DNA of 42,320 nt from Flavobacterium sp. UBA7680 (GTDB lineage Bacteria > Bacteroidota > Bacteroidia > Flavobacteriales > Flavobacteriaceae), in NCBI RefSeq assembly GCF_002482975.1, contig NZ_DLHA01000015.1:1-42320 (forward strand), read 5' to 3'. Of this stretch, positions 7,737 to 16,961 are shown one piece after another. The notes beneath the pieces were generated by a model. That model did not search any database and was not told the DNA's origin. It saw only the letters and a program-made list of their open reading frames with translations. Positions within the stretch are counted from its first letter, which is position 1, and each line of letters starts with the position of its first letter. A program made the position numbers and the translations under genes.

Positions 7737-9416
7737 ATGAAAGAAACCAAACATATATCAAGATCAAGAGCTCAGGAATCATCTGCAGCAATAGAAAAAA
7801 TGTACATTACAATGCGCCATTTATTCAACCGTGGTTTTTACAAACCAATGGGAGTTTCTGGTGACAGCTTACGCGAATCATTGTTGGCTTTACGTCCGGA
7901 AATCTACGGAAATATTGCTGAAGAAAAAGTAGAACTAAACGGGCTTTTGTACGTTATAGAACGTCTTCCGATAGGAATTGAACAATGTCGATTCATCAAC
8001 TTAACTTCAGACGAAGGATATTCTAAATCGCATTTCCAGCCAATTGTTCCTCCAAAAAGAAGGAGAAATTGCTACAGAATTGACGAAGAACAAATGAATG
8101 TTGAAATCACGCGCGGACGTTCAGATATTTATGATATCCTGACGCATTTGACTTTTATTTTCATCGAATCTCATAAAATTAAAAATAGAGTTTTAATTGA
8201 CGACGGCGGAGAAGTTTCACGTGATTGGTTAAAATTAGAACAAGCCGTTACGCAGACAAAAAAGCTTTCGCAGATTGAAAAAGAAAAAGCAATTTCGCAC
8301 GTTGCCAATATTTTAGCCAGAACTTTTGAAGAAGTTTTAGATATATACGACGCCTTTGGTTCAGAAAATGCACCAGATCGTTTCCTGCATGTTATCTATT
8401 GGTTAGGAAAATTAGCGATTGAAGAAATTGTAGAAAACAATAAACGAACGATAACTTTTAGTCCGGTTTTACGTGAACGTCTTGGACATCATATTCACGG
8501 AGAAATCTGGGCAACAAATATCAAGGAAGTTTTAAAAGCAAATGATCTTTTAAAACGTCCAATTCACGTAATAAGTGCCAATATGCACAGCGTGATGAAC
8601 TCGATTTTTGCAACGCCGCTGTTAACATCAAAGTACAAAGGCAAAACAGATTTCTTTATTTATGAAGAATTAAGCGGCTCGGGTTCAAAAGAAATAAGAA
8701 ATCAGGTTGAAGAACTAGCATTGAAAAACGGAATGATTTCGCTTCCAGATACATCGGGAACAAATATCGACGTTCAAATTTTTGATACAGCCAAAATTGA
8801 CTGGTCAAAAACGGCATTTTCATACGCTAATATCGACGAAGATAAACCGGTAATTATTGTAATGGATTATGCTTTTGGAGAACAGGCTTATGAAACAATC
8901 GACGAGCTTTTAAAACCATTTAAAAAAGAAACATTACTAAATGTAAGATCGGTTTCTATTATGGGTAAAGCCGGAATTTTGGAAGGAGGAAAAGGTGATA
9001 TCATGATTCCTTCGGCACATATAAATGAAGGAACGGCGGATAACTATTTCTTCGAAAATGAATTGACAGGCGCAATGTTCGAAGGAAACGACATCGACGT
9101 TTACGAAGGTGCAATGGTTACTGTTTTAGGAACTTCATTACAAAACAGAGATTTGTTGAAATTTTTCCACGAATCGACTTGGGGTGTAATTGGTCTTGAA
9201 ATGGAAGGATCCTATTATCAAAAAGCAATTCAGTCGGCATCAAAAATTAGAAAAAGCGTACCGCACGATATAAAGGTTCGTTATGCATATTATGCATCAG
9301 ATAATCCATTAGAAACAGGAAGTACATTAGCTTCGGGCGGATTGGGAACAACAGGTGTAAAACCAACTTATTTGATCACAATTAAGATTTTAGAGCAGAT
9401 TTTCAACATCAAATAA
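7737..9416 (+). CDS. DUF6909 family protein with a nucleoside-phosphorylase-like C-terminal half
   Basis: This 559-residue soluble protein belongs to what I recognise as the Bacteroidetes DUF6909 family. The N-terminal half is mostly helical, with no known motif. The C-terminal half, from about residue 275 (IHVISANMHSVMNSIF), follows the order of purine-nucleoside phosphorylase/MTAN proteins: a glycine turn SIMGKAGIL with Gly410 and Gly413, then GDIMIPSAHI, then GLEMEGSYYQKA with Met489-Glu490 (compare GVEMEA in DeoD), then YYASDNPL with Asp522 where the family has its catalytic Asp. A phosphorylase or nucleosidase activity is therefore an inference. It is nine bases from the Wzz-like gene, so it probably shares a transcript with the polysaccharide cluster. 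It may act on nucleotide products or bind a nucleotide as a signal. Confidence 0.75.
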   Translation: MKETKHISRSRAQESSAAIEKMYITMRHLFNRGFYKPMGVSGDSLRESLLALRPEIYGNIAEEKVELNGLLYVIERLPIGIEQCRFINLTSDEGYSKSHFQPIVPPKRRRNCYRIDEEQMNVEITRGRSDIYDILTHLTFIFIESHKIKNRVLIDDGGEVSRDWLKLEQAVTQTKKLSQIEKEKAISHVANILARTFEEVLDIYDAFGSENAPDRFLHVIYWLGKLAIEEIVENNKRTITFSPVLRERLGHHIHGEIWATNIKEVLKANDLLKRPIHVISANMHSVMNSIFATPLLTSKYKGKTDFFIYEELSGSGSKEIRNQVEELALKNGMISLPDTSGTNIDVQIFDTAKIDWSKTAFSYANIDEDKPVIIVMDYAFGEQAYETIDELLKPFKKETLLNVRSVSIMGKAGILEGGKGDIMIPSAHINEGTADNYFFENELTGAMFEGNDIDVYEGAMVTVLGTSLQNRDLLKFFHESTWGVIGLEMEGSYYQKAIQSASKIRKSVPHDIKVRYAYYASDNPLETGSTLASGGLGTTGVKPTYLITIKILEQIFNIK

Positions 9417-9425
9417 AAACCAAAA

Positions 9426-10418
9426 ATGAGTACAAACGTACCACAAAATAATACAGATCAAGAAATTGATCTGTTTCTGATTTCAAAAAGTATCGGTAGA
9501 TTTTTCGATAGAATAAACACGGCTATTTTTAGATCGATTCAGTTTTTAATTCGAAATAGGATCATTGTTGTAACATTACTTTTATTCGGATTTGGATTGG
9601 GGTGGTATTTGGATTCAAGCAAGAAATCATTTCAAAATGAGATTATTGTAACACCAAATTTTGGAAGCGTTGATTATTTGTATTCGAAAATTGATTTAAT
9701 TGATGCAAAAATTAATGCAGGTGATACCGTTTTTCTAAAAAAAGTTGTTGGAATTTCTCATCCTAAAGCCATTAAAAAAATTGAAATTAAACCTATTTCT
9801 GATGCTTTTAAATTTGTAGAAGATAGAGAACAAAACTTTGAACTTATAAAGTTAATGACTGATGATGGTGATGTTAACAAGGTTTTAATTGATAATGTTG
9901 TAAGTAAAAATTATACTTATCATACAATATCTTTTATTTCAAGTGAATTAGTTGATGAAAAAGATTTTATAGAACCGTTATTAAAATATTTAAATTCTTC
10001 AGAATATTTTGATTCTGCCCAAAAAATAGGGTTTAAGAGTATGAAACAGCAAATTGCTCAAAATGATACTATTATTGCTCAAATAGATAATGTTTTAAGC
10101 GGTTTTTCGAATACAGTAAAAAACACGAATAAAAATGATAAATTGGTTTATTACAATGAAAATACCCAATTGAATGATCTTATTAAAACCAAACAATATT
10201 TAGTTGTTGAACAAGGAAGAAACAGACTAAAATTATTAAGTTTTGATAAAACGATTAAAGAAATCAATTCTACTTTAAATATAAAAAACACAAAATCACT
10301 TAACGGAAAATTAAAATTTATATTCCCTGTTTTGTTTCTTTTCTTGTTTCTTTTCTTAAATTTTCTTTTTAAATTTTATAAGAAGCAGTTATTAAAGGAG
10401 AAATTAATTGAACCATAA
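9426..10418 (+). CDS. Wzz-like polysaccharide co-polymerase (chain-length regulator)
   Basis: The 330-residue protein has the two-helix layout of Wzz/PCP proteins: a cytoplasmic N-terminus, a membrane helix at about 44-62 (IIVVTLLLFGFGLGWYL), a long periplasmic region with extended helices from about 200 to 290, and a second helix near 297-318 (FIFPVLFLFLFLFLNFLF). The C-terminus is short and lysine-rich, with no tyrosine-kinase domain. Sequence similarity to classical Wzz is low; the call rests on this layout and on the location directly before wzx and the glycosyltransferases. Such proteins set polymer length together with Wzy in the inner membrane. The gap to the preceding gene is nine bases. 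Confidence 0.65.
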   Translation: MSTNVPQNNTDQEIDLFLISKSIGRFFDRINTAIFRSIQFLIRNRIIVVTLLLFGFGLGWYLDSSKKSFQNEIIVTPNFGSVDYLYSKIDLIDAKINAGDTVFLKKVVGISHPKAIKKIEIKPISDAFKFVEDREQNFELIKLMTDDGDVNKVLIDNVVSKNYTYHTISFISSELVDEKDFIEPLLKYLNSSEYFDSAQKIGFKSMKQQIAQNDTIIAQIDNVLSGFSNTVKNTNKNDKLVYYNENTQLNDLIKTKQYLVVEQGRNRLKLLSFDKTIKEINSTLNIKNTKSLNGKLKFIFPVLFLFLFLFLNFLFKFYKKQLLKEKLIEP

Positions 10419-10523
10419 AATAAGTTAGTTTAATGATTTACTTATGAATAAGTTGAACTGATAAGAAAAAGAATAGATTCTATTATTGGTTATTAATTGT
10501 ATTTATAGACCAATTTGCTAATA

Positions 10524-11759
10524 ATGAAAAAAAATACAATAATAGATTATCTAACGTATGGTTCAGGTCAGTTAATAAACTTAATTGCACCATTATTAGT
10601 TGCTCCAAAAGTCATTTCTGTATGTGGCATTGAAAATTGGGGAAAGATTGGCGTTGCATTATCTGTCTTTACATTACTGGGATTGTTTATTGATTTTGGC
10701 TCCAATATTCTTGGAGTTAAAGAAGTCAGTATTAATAAAGATAATTTTCGCAAAATTCAGGAATATTTAAACACTTCGTTTGCGATTAAAATCATCAACT
10801 TTTTTATACTATTTCTAGGTATATTTTTGATAAGTTTGATTTTTAATAATATTGATAAAAAGCTTTATTTACTAGCTCTAACACTTTTATCTGGTCAGTT
10901 TTTTAATATTACATGGATTTATCAAGGACTAGAGAAATTTGGCATTATAAATAGACTTATATTCTTTTCAAAAATAATTTACGTCTTAATAGTTTATCTT
11001 TTAATTCGAGAGAAGGAAGATTATTTTCTAGTTTTATTTATACTAGGAACATCAAATACATTAGTTTATTTGTTTTTTTTTATAAAAATATGGAAATCAT
11101 ATCAGCTGTCTCTTTTCGATGTTAAAGTAGATACAGTTATAAAACAATTTAAAAATGAATATCCCATACTAATATCTAACTTTTCTATTGCCGCATATGT
11201 ACAAAGCCCCATTTTAATAATTCAATATTTACTTGGTGATTATTACGCCGGAATTTACAAAATTGGCGATATGATTCTCAATATTTTTAGAAGCTATTTA
11301 TCGGTTTTCTTTAATGTTAGTTTTCCTAAATTTTGTGAGAGTTACAGTAAAAGCAGGAAAGAAGGAATTTTATTTTTAAAAAAAATAAACAGCATTAATA
11401 TTTCACTATTAATTTTTGGAGTTGTAGTGATTATAACTGGCGGTGTTATTTTTATAAATAACTATGCAATAGAGGATAAAATTTATAACCTTCTGGGTTT
11501 TTATTCAGGTTTTATAATAGTGCCAATTATTACGGCTTTAAATATTCCTTTTTATCAATATTTAATTTACAAAAATGAACAGAAGTTATTATCTAAAATT
11601 TTATCTTTCGGCTGTGTAATGATGTTGATTTTAGGTTATTTTTTGACCTTATTTTTTAAATTACAGGGAAGTTTGACTGCCGTTTTTTTGATAGAAGGAT
11701 TGATCACAACTTTGATAATATTATTTTGTATCCAGAAATACAAAATTAAAGACAATTAA
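10524..11759 (+). CDS. wzx: Wzx-type O-antigen flippase
   Basis: This 411-residue polytopic membrane protein has about 12 hydrophobic segments and the RfbX/Wzx signature near its start (IIDYLTYGSGQLINLIAPLL, with later VCGIENWGKIGVALS). Segment YAGIYKIGDMILNIFRSYL around residue 240 is also typical. Wzx moves undecaprenyl-linked repeat units across the inner membrane. The frame is open to a TTG at 10515, but the ATG at 10524 gives the usual MKKNTII start and is preferred. It follows a gap of 105 bases after the Wzz-like gene. Neighbours (methyltransferase, glycosyltransferases, Wzy-like proteins) agree with a Wzx/Wzy-dependent pathway. Confidence 0.85.
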   Translation: MKKNTIIDYLTYGSGQLINLIAPLLVAPKVISVCGIENWGKIGVALSVFTLLGLFIDFGSNILGVKEVSINKDNFRKIQEYLNTSFAIKIINFFILFLGIFLISLIFNNIDKKLYLLALTLLSGQFFNITWIYQGLEKFGIINRLIFFSKIIYVLIVYLLIREKEDYFLVLFILGTSNTLVYLFFFIKIWKSYQLSLFDVKVDTVIKQFKNEYPILISNFSIAAYVQSPILIIQYLLGDYYAGIYKIGDMILNIFRSYLSVFFNVSFPKFCESYSKSRKEGILFLKKINSINISLLIFGVVVIITGGVIFINNYAIEDKIYNLLGFYSGFIIVPIITALNIPFYQYLIYKNEQKLLSKILSFGCVMMLILGYFLTLFFKLQGSLTAVFLIEGLITTLIILFCIQKYKIKDN

Positions 11760-11777
11760 AATTAGCGGGTAAGCAAT

Positions 11778-12431
11778 ATGCAAGAATCTTATTTAGATAA
11801 AGAAAAAGGATATTTTTCAAATATTAGAAAAGATATTATTTCTTTTATAGGTACATCAAAAGATCAAACGATATTAGAAATTGGTGCCGGCACCGGCGCG
11901 ACTTTATTAGAATTAAAAAATAAAGGCGTTGCAAAAATAATAATGGGATTTGATATCGTTGATGTTAACCAGAATAAAGAAAAATTTGATTCTTTTATTA
12001 TTGGAAATATCGAGCAGGATAATGTTCCTTTCGAATTAGATTTTTTTGATAGTATACTATTGCCAGATGTCTTAGAACATTTAGTAGAACCACAAAAAAC
12101 AATTCAAAAACTAATTCCACATCTAAAAAAAGGAGGACATTTTTACATCAGTTTACCTAACATAAGAAATTTTGAAGTTTTTTATAAAATCTTTATCAAA
12201 GGAAGTTTTGAGTATACAGACGAAGGAATTTTTGACAAAACACATATTCGTTTTTTTTGCAAAAAAGACATGCTAAAACTAATCACTTTATTTCCTGAAT
12301 TAGAAGTGCAAAAAATAGAATCAAATTTAAAACACCTTTCTTCAATGAAATCAACTTTGAACAAAATTACTTTAGGTGTTTTTGAGCCATTTTTAAGTAC
12401 ACAATACTTTTTGAAAGTTAGGCGAAATTAA
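11778..12431 (+). CDS. Class I SAM-dependent methyltransferase
   Basis: The 217 residues contain the Rossmann-type SAM site: motif I LEIGAGTGA at 33-41, an acidic strand end around FDIVD, and the post-I segment FFDSILLPDVLEHLVEP near 90-106, typical of methyltransferase family 11/23 members. The middle has HLKKGGHFYISLPN, the usual motif after the DxLEH helix. No membrane segment is seen. Lying between wzx and a glycosyltransferase, it most likely methylates a sugar of the repeat unit, or caps the chain as in some O-antigens; the acceptor cannot be told from sequence. Gaps of 18 and 17 bases to its neighbours indicate a shared transcript. Confidence 0.85.
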   Translation: MQESYLDKEKGYFSNIRKDIISFIGTSKDQTILEIGAGTGATLLELKNKGVAKIIMGFDIVDVNQNKEKFDSFIIGNIEQDNVPFELDFFDSILLPDVLEHLVEPQKTIQKLIPHLKKGGHFYISLPNIRNFEVFYKIFIKGSFEYTDEGIFDKTHIRFFCKKDMLKLITLFPELEVQKIESNLKHLSSMKSTLNKITLGVFEPFLSTQYFLKVRRN

Positions 12432-12448
12432 AACATACAACTCTGTTA

Positions 12449-13441
12449 ATGAATAAGAAGGTATATATTGTTCTTTTAAATTATAACAACTCTGAGGATT
12501 CTATTGAATGCTTAGAAAGTATTTTGAAATTACATTATATCAATTATCAAATTATTATTATTGATAATAGTAAAACATTACAATATTTTGAAGAGTTGCA
12601 ATCATGGGCAGAAGGGCAATCTTCATCCTTTTTAAGTATTGATGAAAAGGATTTTTTATTAGAAAGTAAAAAAGAAAAAATACTTTTTGTAAAAGCTAAA
12701 GAGAACAAAGGTTTTGCTGCAGGAAATAATTTAGCATTACAATATATTTTAAACCAAAAAGAACAAGATTCCTATATTTGGCTCTTAAACAATGATACTG
12801 TTTTAGAAAAAAACAGCCTTGCAGATATTGTTTCTGAAATTGACAAGCAAGACATTTCAAACTCAAAAGTTATTTATGGAACAGCTTTATTAGAATATGT
12901 TGATCCAACAAAAGTTCAATCTTTAGGGGGTTTGTATCATCCAAAAACAGGTTTGACATCACATTTGGGAGAAGGAATTTCGATTAATGAAGCAATTTTA
13001 AATTTTGAAAAAATAGTTGAAAAAGCAAGTTATCCCATCGGGGCTTCTATGATAATTAAGTATCATGATCTGGAATCAATAGGATTATTATCAGAAGATT
13101 ACTTTTTATTTTATGAAGAACTTGACTGGGTTTATCGAGCAAAACAAAATGGCGGAAGTTTAAAAATATTACCGGTTTTTGGAATTTATCACAAACAAGG
13201 AAATAGTACAAAGTCAAAAATTAACGAACAAAAATCTGAATTTATAGACTTGGTTTCAATGAATAGCCGCATTACTTTTGCTAAAAAGTATAATCGAAAA
13301 AACCTTGGATTTATTTATCTATCGATTTTAACTTTAACCATTGGAAATAGAATTTGGCAGAGAAATTTTAAAATAATTCCAAAGATTTTAAAAATGGTTT
13401 TTAGTAAAAGCAAAAAATTAAAGCAATCAAATGAAAATTGA
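12449..13441 (+). CDS. Family 2 glycosyltransferase, rhamnosyltransferase-like
   Basis: The 330-residue GT-A enzyme opens with VYIVLLNYNNSEDSIECL. It has the nucleotide-sugar segment NKGFAAGNNLAL (about 91-102), the metal-binding DxD equivalent in WLLNNDTVL (about 111-119), and the acceptor-side motif FLFYEELDWVYRAKQNG (about 215-231). This last ED/EELDW pattern is common in WbbL/RfbF-type transferases, which often move dTDP-rhamnose; the donor here is not proven. No rhamnose synthesis genes are present in the window. It overlaps the next gene by 11 bases, a sign of translational coupling. The product would act at the inner face of the cytoplasmic membrane on the lipid-linked repeat. Confidence 0.87.
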   Translation: MNKKVYIVLLNYNNSEDSIECLESILKLHYINYQIIIIDNSKTLQYFEELQSWAEGQSSSFLSIDEKDFLLESKKEKILFVKAKENKGFAAGNNLALQYILNQKEQDSYIWLLNNDTVLEKNSLADIVSEIDKQDISNSKVIYGTALLEYVDPTKVQSLGGLYHPKTGLTSHLGEGISINEAILNFEKIVEKASYPIGASMIIKYHDLESIGLLSEDYFLFYEELDWVYRAKQNGGSLKILPVFGIYHKQGNSTKSKINEQKSEFIDLVSMNSRITFAKKYNRKNLGFIYLSILTLTIGNRIWQRNFKIIPKILKMVFSKSKKLKQSNEN

Positions 13442-14699
13442 TATTAGAAAAGTTTTTTTAGTGTTTCTGCCTTTTACTCAGGCACTAACATTGAATATTT
13501 TTTTTCCACTCAAAATATCTGAAATTGCTCTTGTAATTTTGCTGCTGTTCTATATTAATAAAAAAACGATCTCAAGAGACACTATTTGGTTTTTTAACAA
13601 CAATCTTATCATTGTATTAGTAGCAATTTTAGTCACGTTATCGTTTATCGTAAATATATATTGGAATTATCCTTATCCACCAAAAGAATTTCCGTTTCGA
13701 ATAAATAGGGTTGGAGATAGTTTTATTAGAGTTTGTTATTTTTATTTGTGTCTGGCAGCTTATTTTGTATCTTATAGATTATTCACAAAAGATATAAAAA
13801 TTTTAGAAATATGGATTTTTGGAGCCATAATAGCAGCAGTTTACGGATGGTATTTATTTTTATCATCAAAATTAAACATACCTTATTTTAAGCTTCCGGG
13901 AATCGAGGAACCACAAATGTTAGAAGGTTTTATCAGATCCAGTACTTTCAAAGAAGGTAATTATTTCGGATTGTTTTTATTACTATCGGCATCCATTGCA
14001 TTTTATTTAAAAAAAATGACTCATGGCTGGTTTTTACTTTTTAGTGTGATTGTTTCAATGTCTACGATTTCAATACTTTCGGTATTTATCTTTATTTTCT
14101 TTTTTTATAAAAAAAAGCTTCTGCGATTAAACTTTCTTCTTAAAGTTATTCCAGTTGTAATCATAGGTATATTAATATTTATTCAAACGGAATTCTATCA
14201 AAAATATGTATATGGAAAACTGTTTGATCCAACAAAAACACTTACTCAAAATAATTTTTCAAAAGCAGACAGGATTATTACCGCAAATGTTGCTTTTTAT
14301 TCTGGAATAGACAATCCTTTTTTTGGAGTTGGCCCTGCAAATTATGGACTTCATTATGATCATTATAATAAGTATAAAAAAATTGTGGTGAATAGAAATG
14401 CATATTTTGACCATTTTGCACAACGAAAAAATGAACGAGCGATACCCAATAATGTATATTTAGAGGTTTTCTCAGAATATGGTTTAATAGCTTCGGTGCT
14501 ATTTCTACTGTTTCTGTTTTTAATTTTAACGAAAGCATATTATTTAAAAGAAGATTCTATTACAGCAGGCATAATTTGCATCATTTTATCTTTTAATGCA
14601 TTTCCGTCCTTTATTATGCTTTTTATTTGGGTTTTTCTGGCGATACCTTTTGCTATTCATAGAAATAAATTAAATCAACAAAAACTGATAACAAATTAA
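13431..14699 (+). CDS. O-antigen polymerase/ligase-like membrane protein (first of two)
   Basis: A 422-residue protein with about 10-12 hydrophobic helices. The Wzy_C/O-antigen-ligase pattern is visible: FKEGNYFGLFLLLSASIAFY in the middle, then a large periplasmic loop containing NPFFGVGPANYGLHYDHYNK (about residues 289-310) and NNVYLEVFSEYGLIASVLFL. The G-G-N/H-N-x-Y-L order is the one shared by WaaL ligases and many Wzy polymerases. Which of the two reactions it performs cannot be told: polymerising repeat units or transferring the finished chain to lipid A-core. It overlaps the preceding transferase by 11 bases and is 27 bases from a second protein of the same type. Confidence 0.8.
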   Translation: MKIDIRKVFLVFLPFTQALTLNIFFPLKISEIALVILLLFYINKKTISRDTIWFFNNNLIIVLVAILVTLSFIVNIYWNYPYPPKEFPFRINRVGDSFIRVCYFYLCLAAYFVSYRLFTKDIKILEIWIFGAIIAAVYGWYLFLSSKLNIPYFKLPGIEEPQMLEGFIRSSTFKEGNYFGLFLLLSASIAFYLKKMTHGWFLLFSVIVSMSTISILSVFIFIFFFYKKKLLRLNFLLKVIPVVIIGILIFIQTEFYQKYVYGKLFDPTKTLTQNNFSKADRIITANVAFYSGIDNPFFGVGPANYGLHYDHYNKYKKIVVNRNAYFDHFAQRKNERAIPNNVYLEVFSEYGLIASVLFLLFLFLILTKAYYLKEDSITAGIICIILSFNAFPSFIMLFIWVFLAIPFAIHRNKLNQQKLITN

Positions 14700-14726
14700 T
14701 TTTGTCCATCAAAAAAACAGATTATT

Positions 14727-15905
14727 ATGATTCAAGATATCTTTAAGAAATTTAAAATAGAATTAGTTTGTTTATTTTTCATAGCATTCTCTTTTGTGTT
14801 TAAAATTTCTTTGGCCACACCAGCTATTTTGCTATTATTACTTTTGAATGTTTCAAAAATGAAAAAGCAGGATAATAATTTAACAGTTAAGTTATTGAGC
14901 TTATTGTTTGGATCAATTTATGTTTTATACATTTTATCTTTCCTTTTCAATTTTGACTCTTCCTCCAAATTAATTGTCAGATCGCTTGGTTTTATATTTA
15001 TTTCGGGAATGTTTTTAGTTAAAAAATTTAGTTTTGAGGAAATTAAATTTTTTATTTTTTCCTTTTTATTTTTTCAGTTAATACATTTATTATACGTTGA
15101 TTTTATTGTATTACAATATCAATTTTTTTCGGACTCTAAAAGCTTTGAGAATTTTACAGCTTTAGTAGAAAACAAGTTCATATTAGAAAGACCCTATTTC
15201 TCTTTAAATTGTCTATTATCTATTTTTTGTATTAAGTTTTTATTAGACAATACAACTATTAAAAAAGGACTTCTTTATATATTTATTGGTTTAATAATAT
15301 TTACGTTGTTTATTATTGCGGCAAGACTTGCAATGGGAGTTTCAGTTTTGCTTTGCTTTTTTATCTTTTTAAAACAAATAAAAATTGTTTACGTTGTAGG
15401 ATTTGTAAGTGTCTTGTTTATTATTGTATTTACTAATCAATACATAATGCAAAGATTAACTGTTGAAAAAGGAGAACCAAGAATTGTAATTTGGAAATGC
15501 GCTAAAGGAATAGTCGATGAAAAAGCGTTTAATTATTTTGTTGGAACTTTTAGCAGTGAGCAGGTTGATCAAAAATTAATAGATTGTTATAATTCAAAAG
15601 AAGTATTGAGCGGTCCATATTGGTGGATTGGAAAAAAGAATTTTAAATACAATACCCACAATCAATACATTTGGTACTTTGTTACGTATGGTTTCTTGGG
15701 GCTTACTTTATTTTTAGGGATTTTTGGTGTTCAATTTTGGAACTTTATAAAAAATAAAAATGTTTATTCATTTTTTTTCATTTTCATTTTTTCATCCCAA
15801 AGTTTATTTGAAAACCTTTTAAGCAGACAACTCGGAATATATTTGTTCTTATGGTTTTGTTATCTCTTCGTAATTCGAACTGAAAACACTATTCAAGATG
15901 CGTAA
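14727..15905 (+). CDS. O-antigen polymerase/ligase-like membrane protein (second of two)
   Basis: This 392-residue protein also has about 10-11 hydrophobic helices and the same late periplasmic loop: RIVIWKCAKGIVDEKAFNYF around 252-271, then KYNTHNQYIWYFVTYGFLGL around 311-330, with the ligase/polymerase H-N-x-Y pattern. It is clearly different in sequence from the protein encoded just upstream, so it is not a recent copy. One of the pair is probably Wzy and the other either WaaL or a second polymerase. Base composition is even more AT-rich than elsewhere. It overlaps the following glycosyltransferase by eight bases. Confidence 0.8.
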   Translation: MIQDIFKKFKIELVCLFFIAFSFVFKISLATPAILLLLLLNVSKMKKQDNNLTVKLLSLLFGSIYVLYILSFLFNFDSSSKLIVRSLGFIFISGMFLVKKFSFEEIKFFIFSFLFFQLIHLLYVDFIVLQYQFFSDSKSFENFTALVENKFILERPYFSLNCLLSIFCIKFLLDNTTIKKGLLYIFIGLIIFTLFIIAARLAMGVSVLLCFFIFLKQIKIVYVVGFVSVLFIIVFTNQYIMQRLTVEKGEPRIVIWKCAKGIVDEKAFNYFVGTFSSEQVDQKLIDCYNSKEVLSGPYWWIGKKNFKYNTHNQYIWYFVTYGFLGLTLFLGIFGVQFWNFIKNKNVYSFFFIFIFSSQSLFENLLSRQLGIYLFLWFCYLFVIRTENTIQDA

Positions 15906-16953
15906 TAAAATAGTAGTCAATGGTCGTTTTTTAACTCAAAAAGTTACTGGGGTTCAGAGAGTAGCTACAGAAATAAGTAAAAATCTGCAGCAGCATTATA
16001 ATAAAGAAATAGTTTTTCTTTGTCCAAATAAACCCTTCTTAAACCCAGTTTCAGAATCATTAAATTGTAAAAAAATAGGCTACTTTTCAGGTTATTTTTG
16101 GGAACAAGTTGAATTACCTCTTTTTTTATTTCGGAATAAAGTTTCCTTATTAATTAATTTTTGCAATACAGCTCCCATTCTTTTTAAAAAGAACGTGATA
16201 GTTGTTCATGACATGGCTGTAAAAGAAAATAAAGATTGGTTTAATTGGAAATTTGCCTTTGTTTACAACATATTGTTTTATTTCAATTTAAAAAAAGCTT
16301 TAAAAATAATTACGGTTAGTAATTTTTCTAAAAATGAAATTTTAAAATTTTATCCAAAGATTGAGCCATCAAAAATAGACGTTGTTTATCTTGCAAGTTT
16401 TTTTAGCCCAAATGAAGACGCAAATCAAAAACACGATTATTTTATTGCCGTAAATTCATTAAATCCCAGAAAAAATATTAAAGTAATTTTAGAAGCTTTT
16501 AAAACATTAGATCTACATCAATTTAAATTAAAAATTATTGGCGGTTCATTTAATACTATATTTAAAAATGATCTTTTAGAATCAGATAGTTTAAATGTTG
16601 AATTTTTAAATGATGTTTCAGATGTTGAATTAAAAAAAGAAATGGAAGGAGCAAAGGCACTTATTAACGGTTCTTTTTACGAAGGATTTGGGCTTTCTGC
16701 ACTTGAAGCAATGAGCGTTTCTACTCCATGTATTTTGTCAAATATTCCGGTATATAAAGAATTATATAATGAAACAGCATTATTTTTTGATCCTTATAAA
16801 CCTTTAGAATTAGTGCAAAAAATAAAAGATTTAATTGATTTAGAAAACTATACCGATCTTTGTAAAAGGTCATTTGAACTATCTCAAAAATTTAACTGGG
16901 AAATAACGTCACAGCGTTATATTTCCATAATTGAAAATTTGAAAAACAAATAA
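15898..16953 (+). CDS. Family 4 glycosyltransferase
   Basis: A GT-B fold enzyme of 351 residues. The N-terminal domain starts VVNGRFLTQKVTGVQRVATE, a pattern common in mannosyl- and rhamnosyltransferases of polysaccharide clusters. Linker YFIAVNSLNPRKNIKVILEA follows at about 180-199. The donor-site motif of family GT4, E262-x7-E270 in FYEGFGLSALEAMSVSTP, is intact. The product acts in the cytoplasm on the growing lipid-linked sugar chain. Start ATG overlaps the preceding stop region by eight bases, and the next gene begins nine bases after its stop, so it is in the same operon. Donor and linkage are not predictable from the sequence. Confidence 0.88.
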   Translation: MRNKIVVNGRFLTQKVTGVQRVATEISKNLQQHYNKEIVFLCPNKPFLNPVSESLNCKKIGYFSGYFWEQVELPLFLFRNKVSLLINFCNTAPILFKKNVIVVHDMAVKENKDWFNWKFAFVYNILFYFNLKKALKIITVSNFSKNEILKFYPKIEPSKIDVVYLASFFSPNEDANQKHDYFIAVNSLNPRKNIKVILEAFKTLDLHQFKLKIIGGSFNTIFKNDLLESDSLNVEFLNDVSDVELKKEMEGAKALINGSFYEGFGLSALEAMSVSTPCILSNIPVYKELYNETALFFDPYKPLELVQKIKDLIDLENYTDLCKRSFELSQKFNWEITSQRYISIIENLKNK

Positions 16954-16961
16954 GAACAACT

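Noticed and set aside
10515..10523. TTG start for the wzx gene.
   Set aside because: An ATG three codons later gives the usual start of the family; the TTG adds only three residues and has no better ribosome site.
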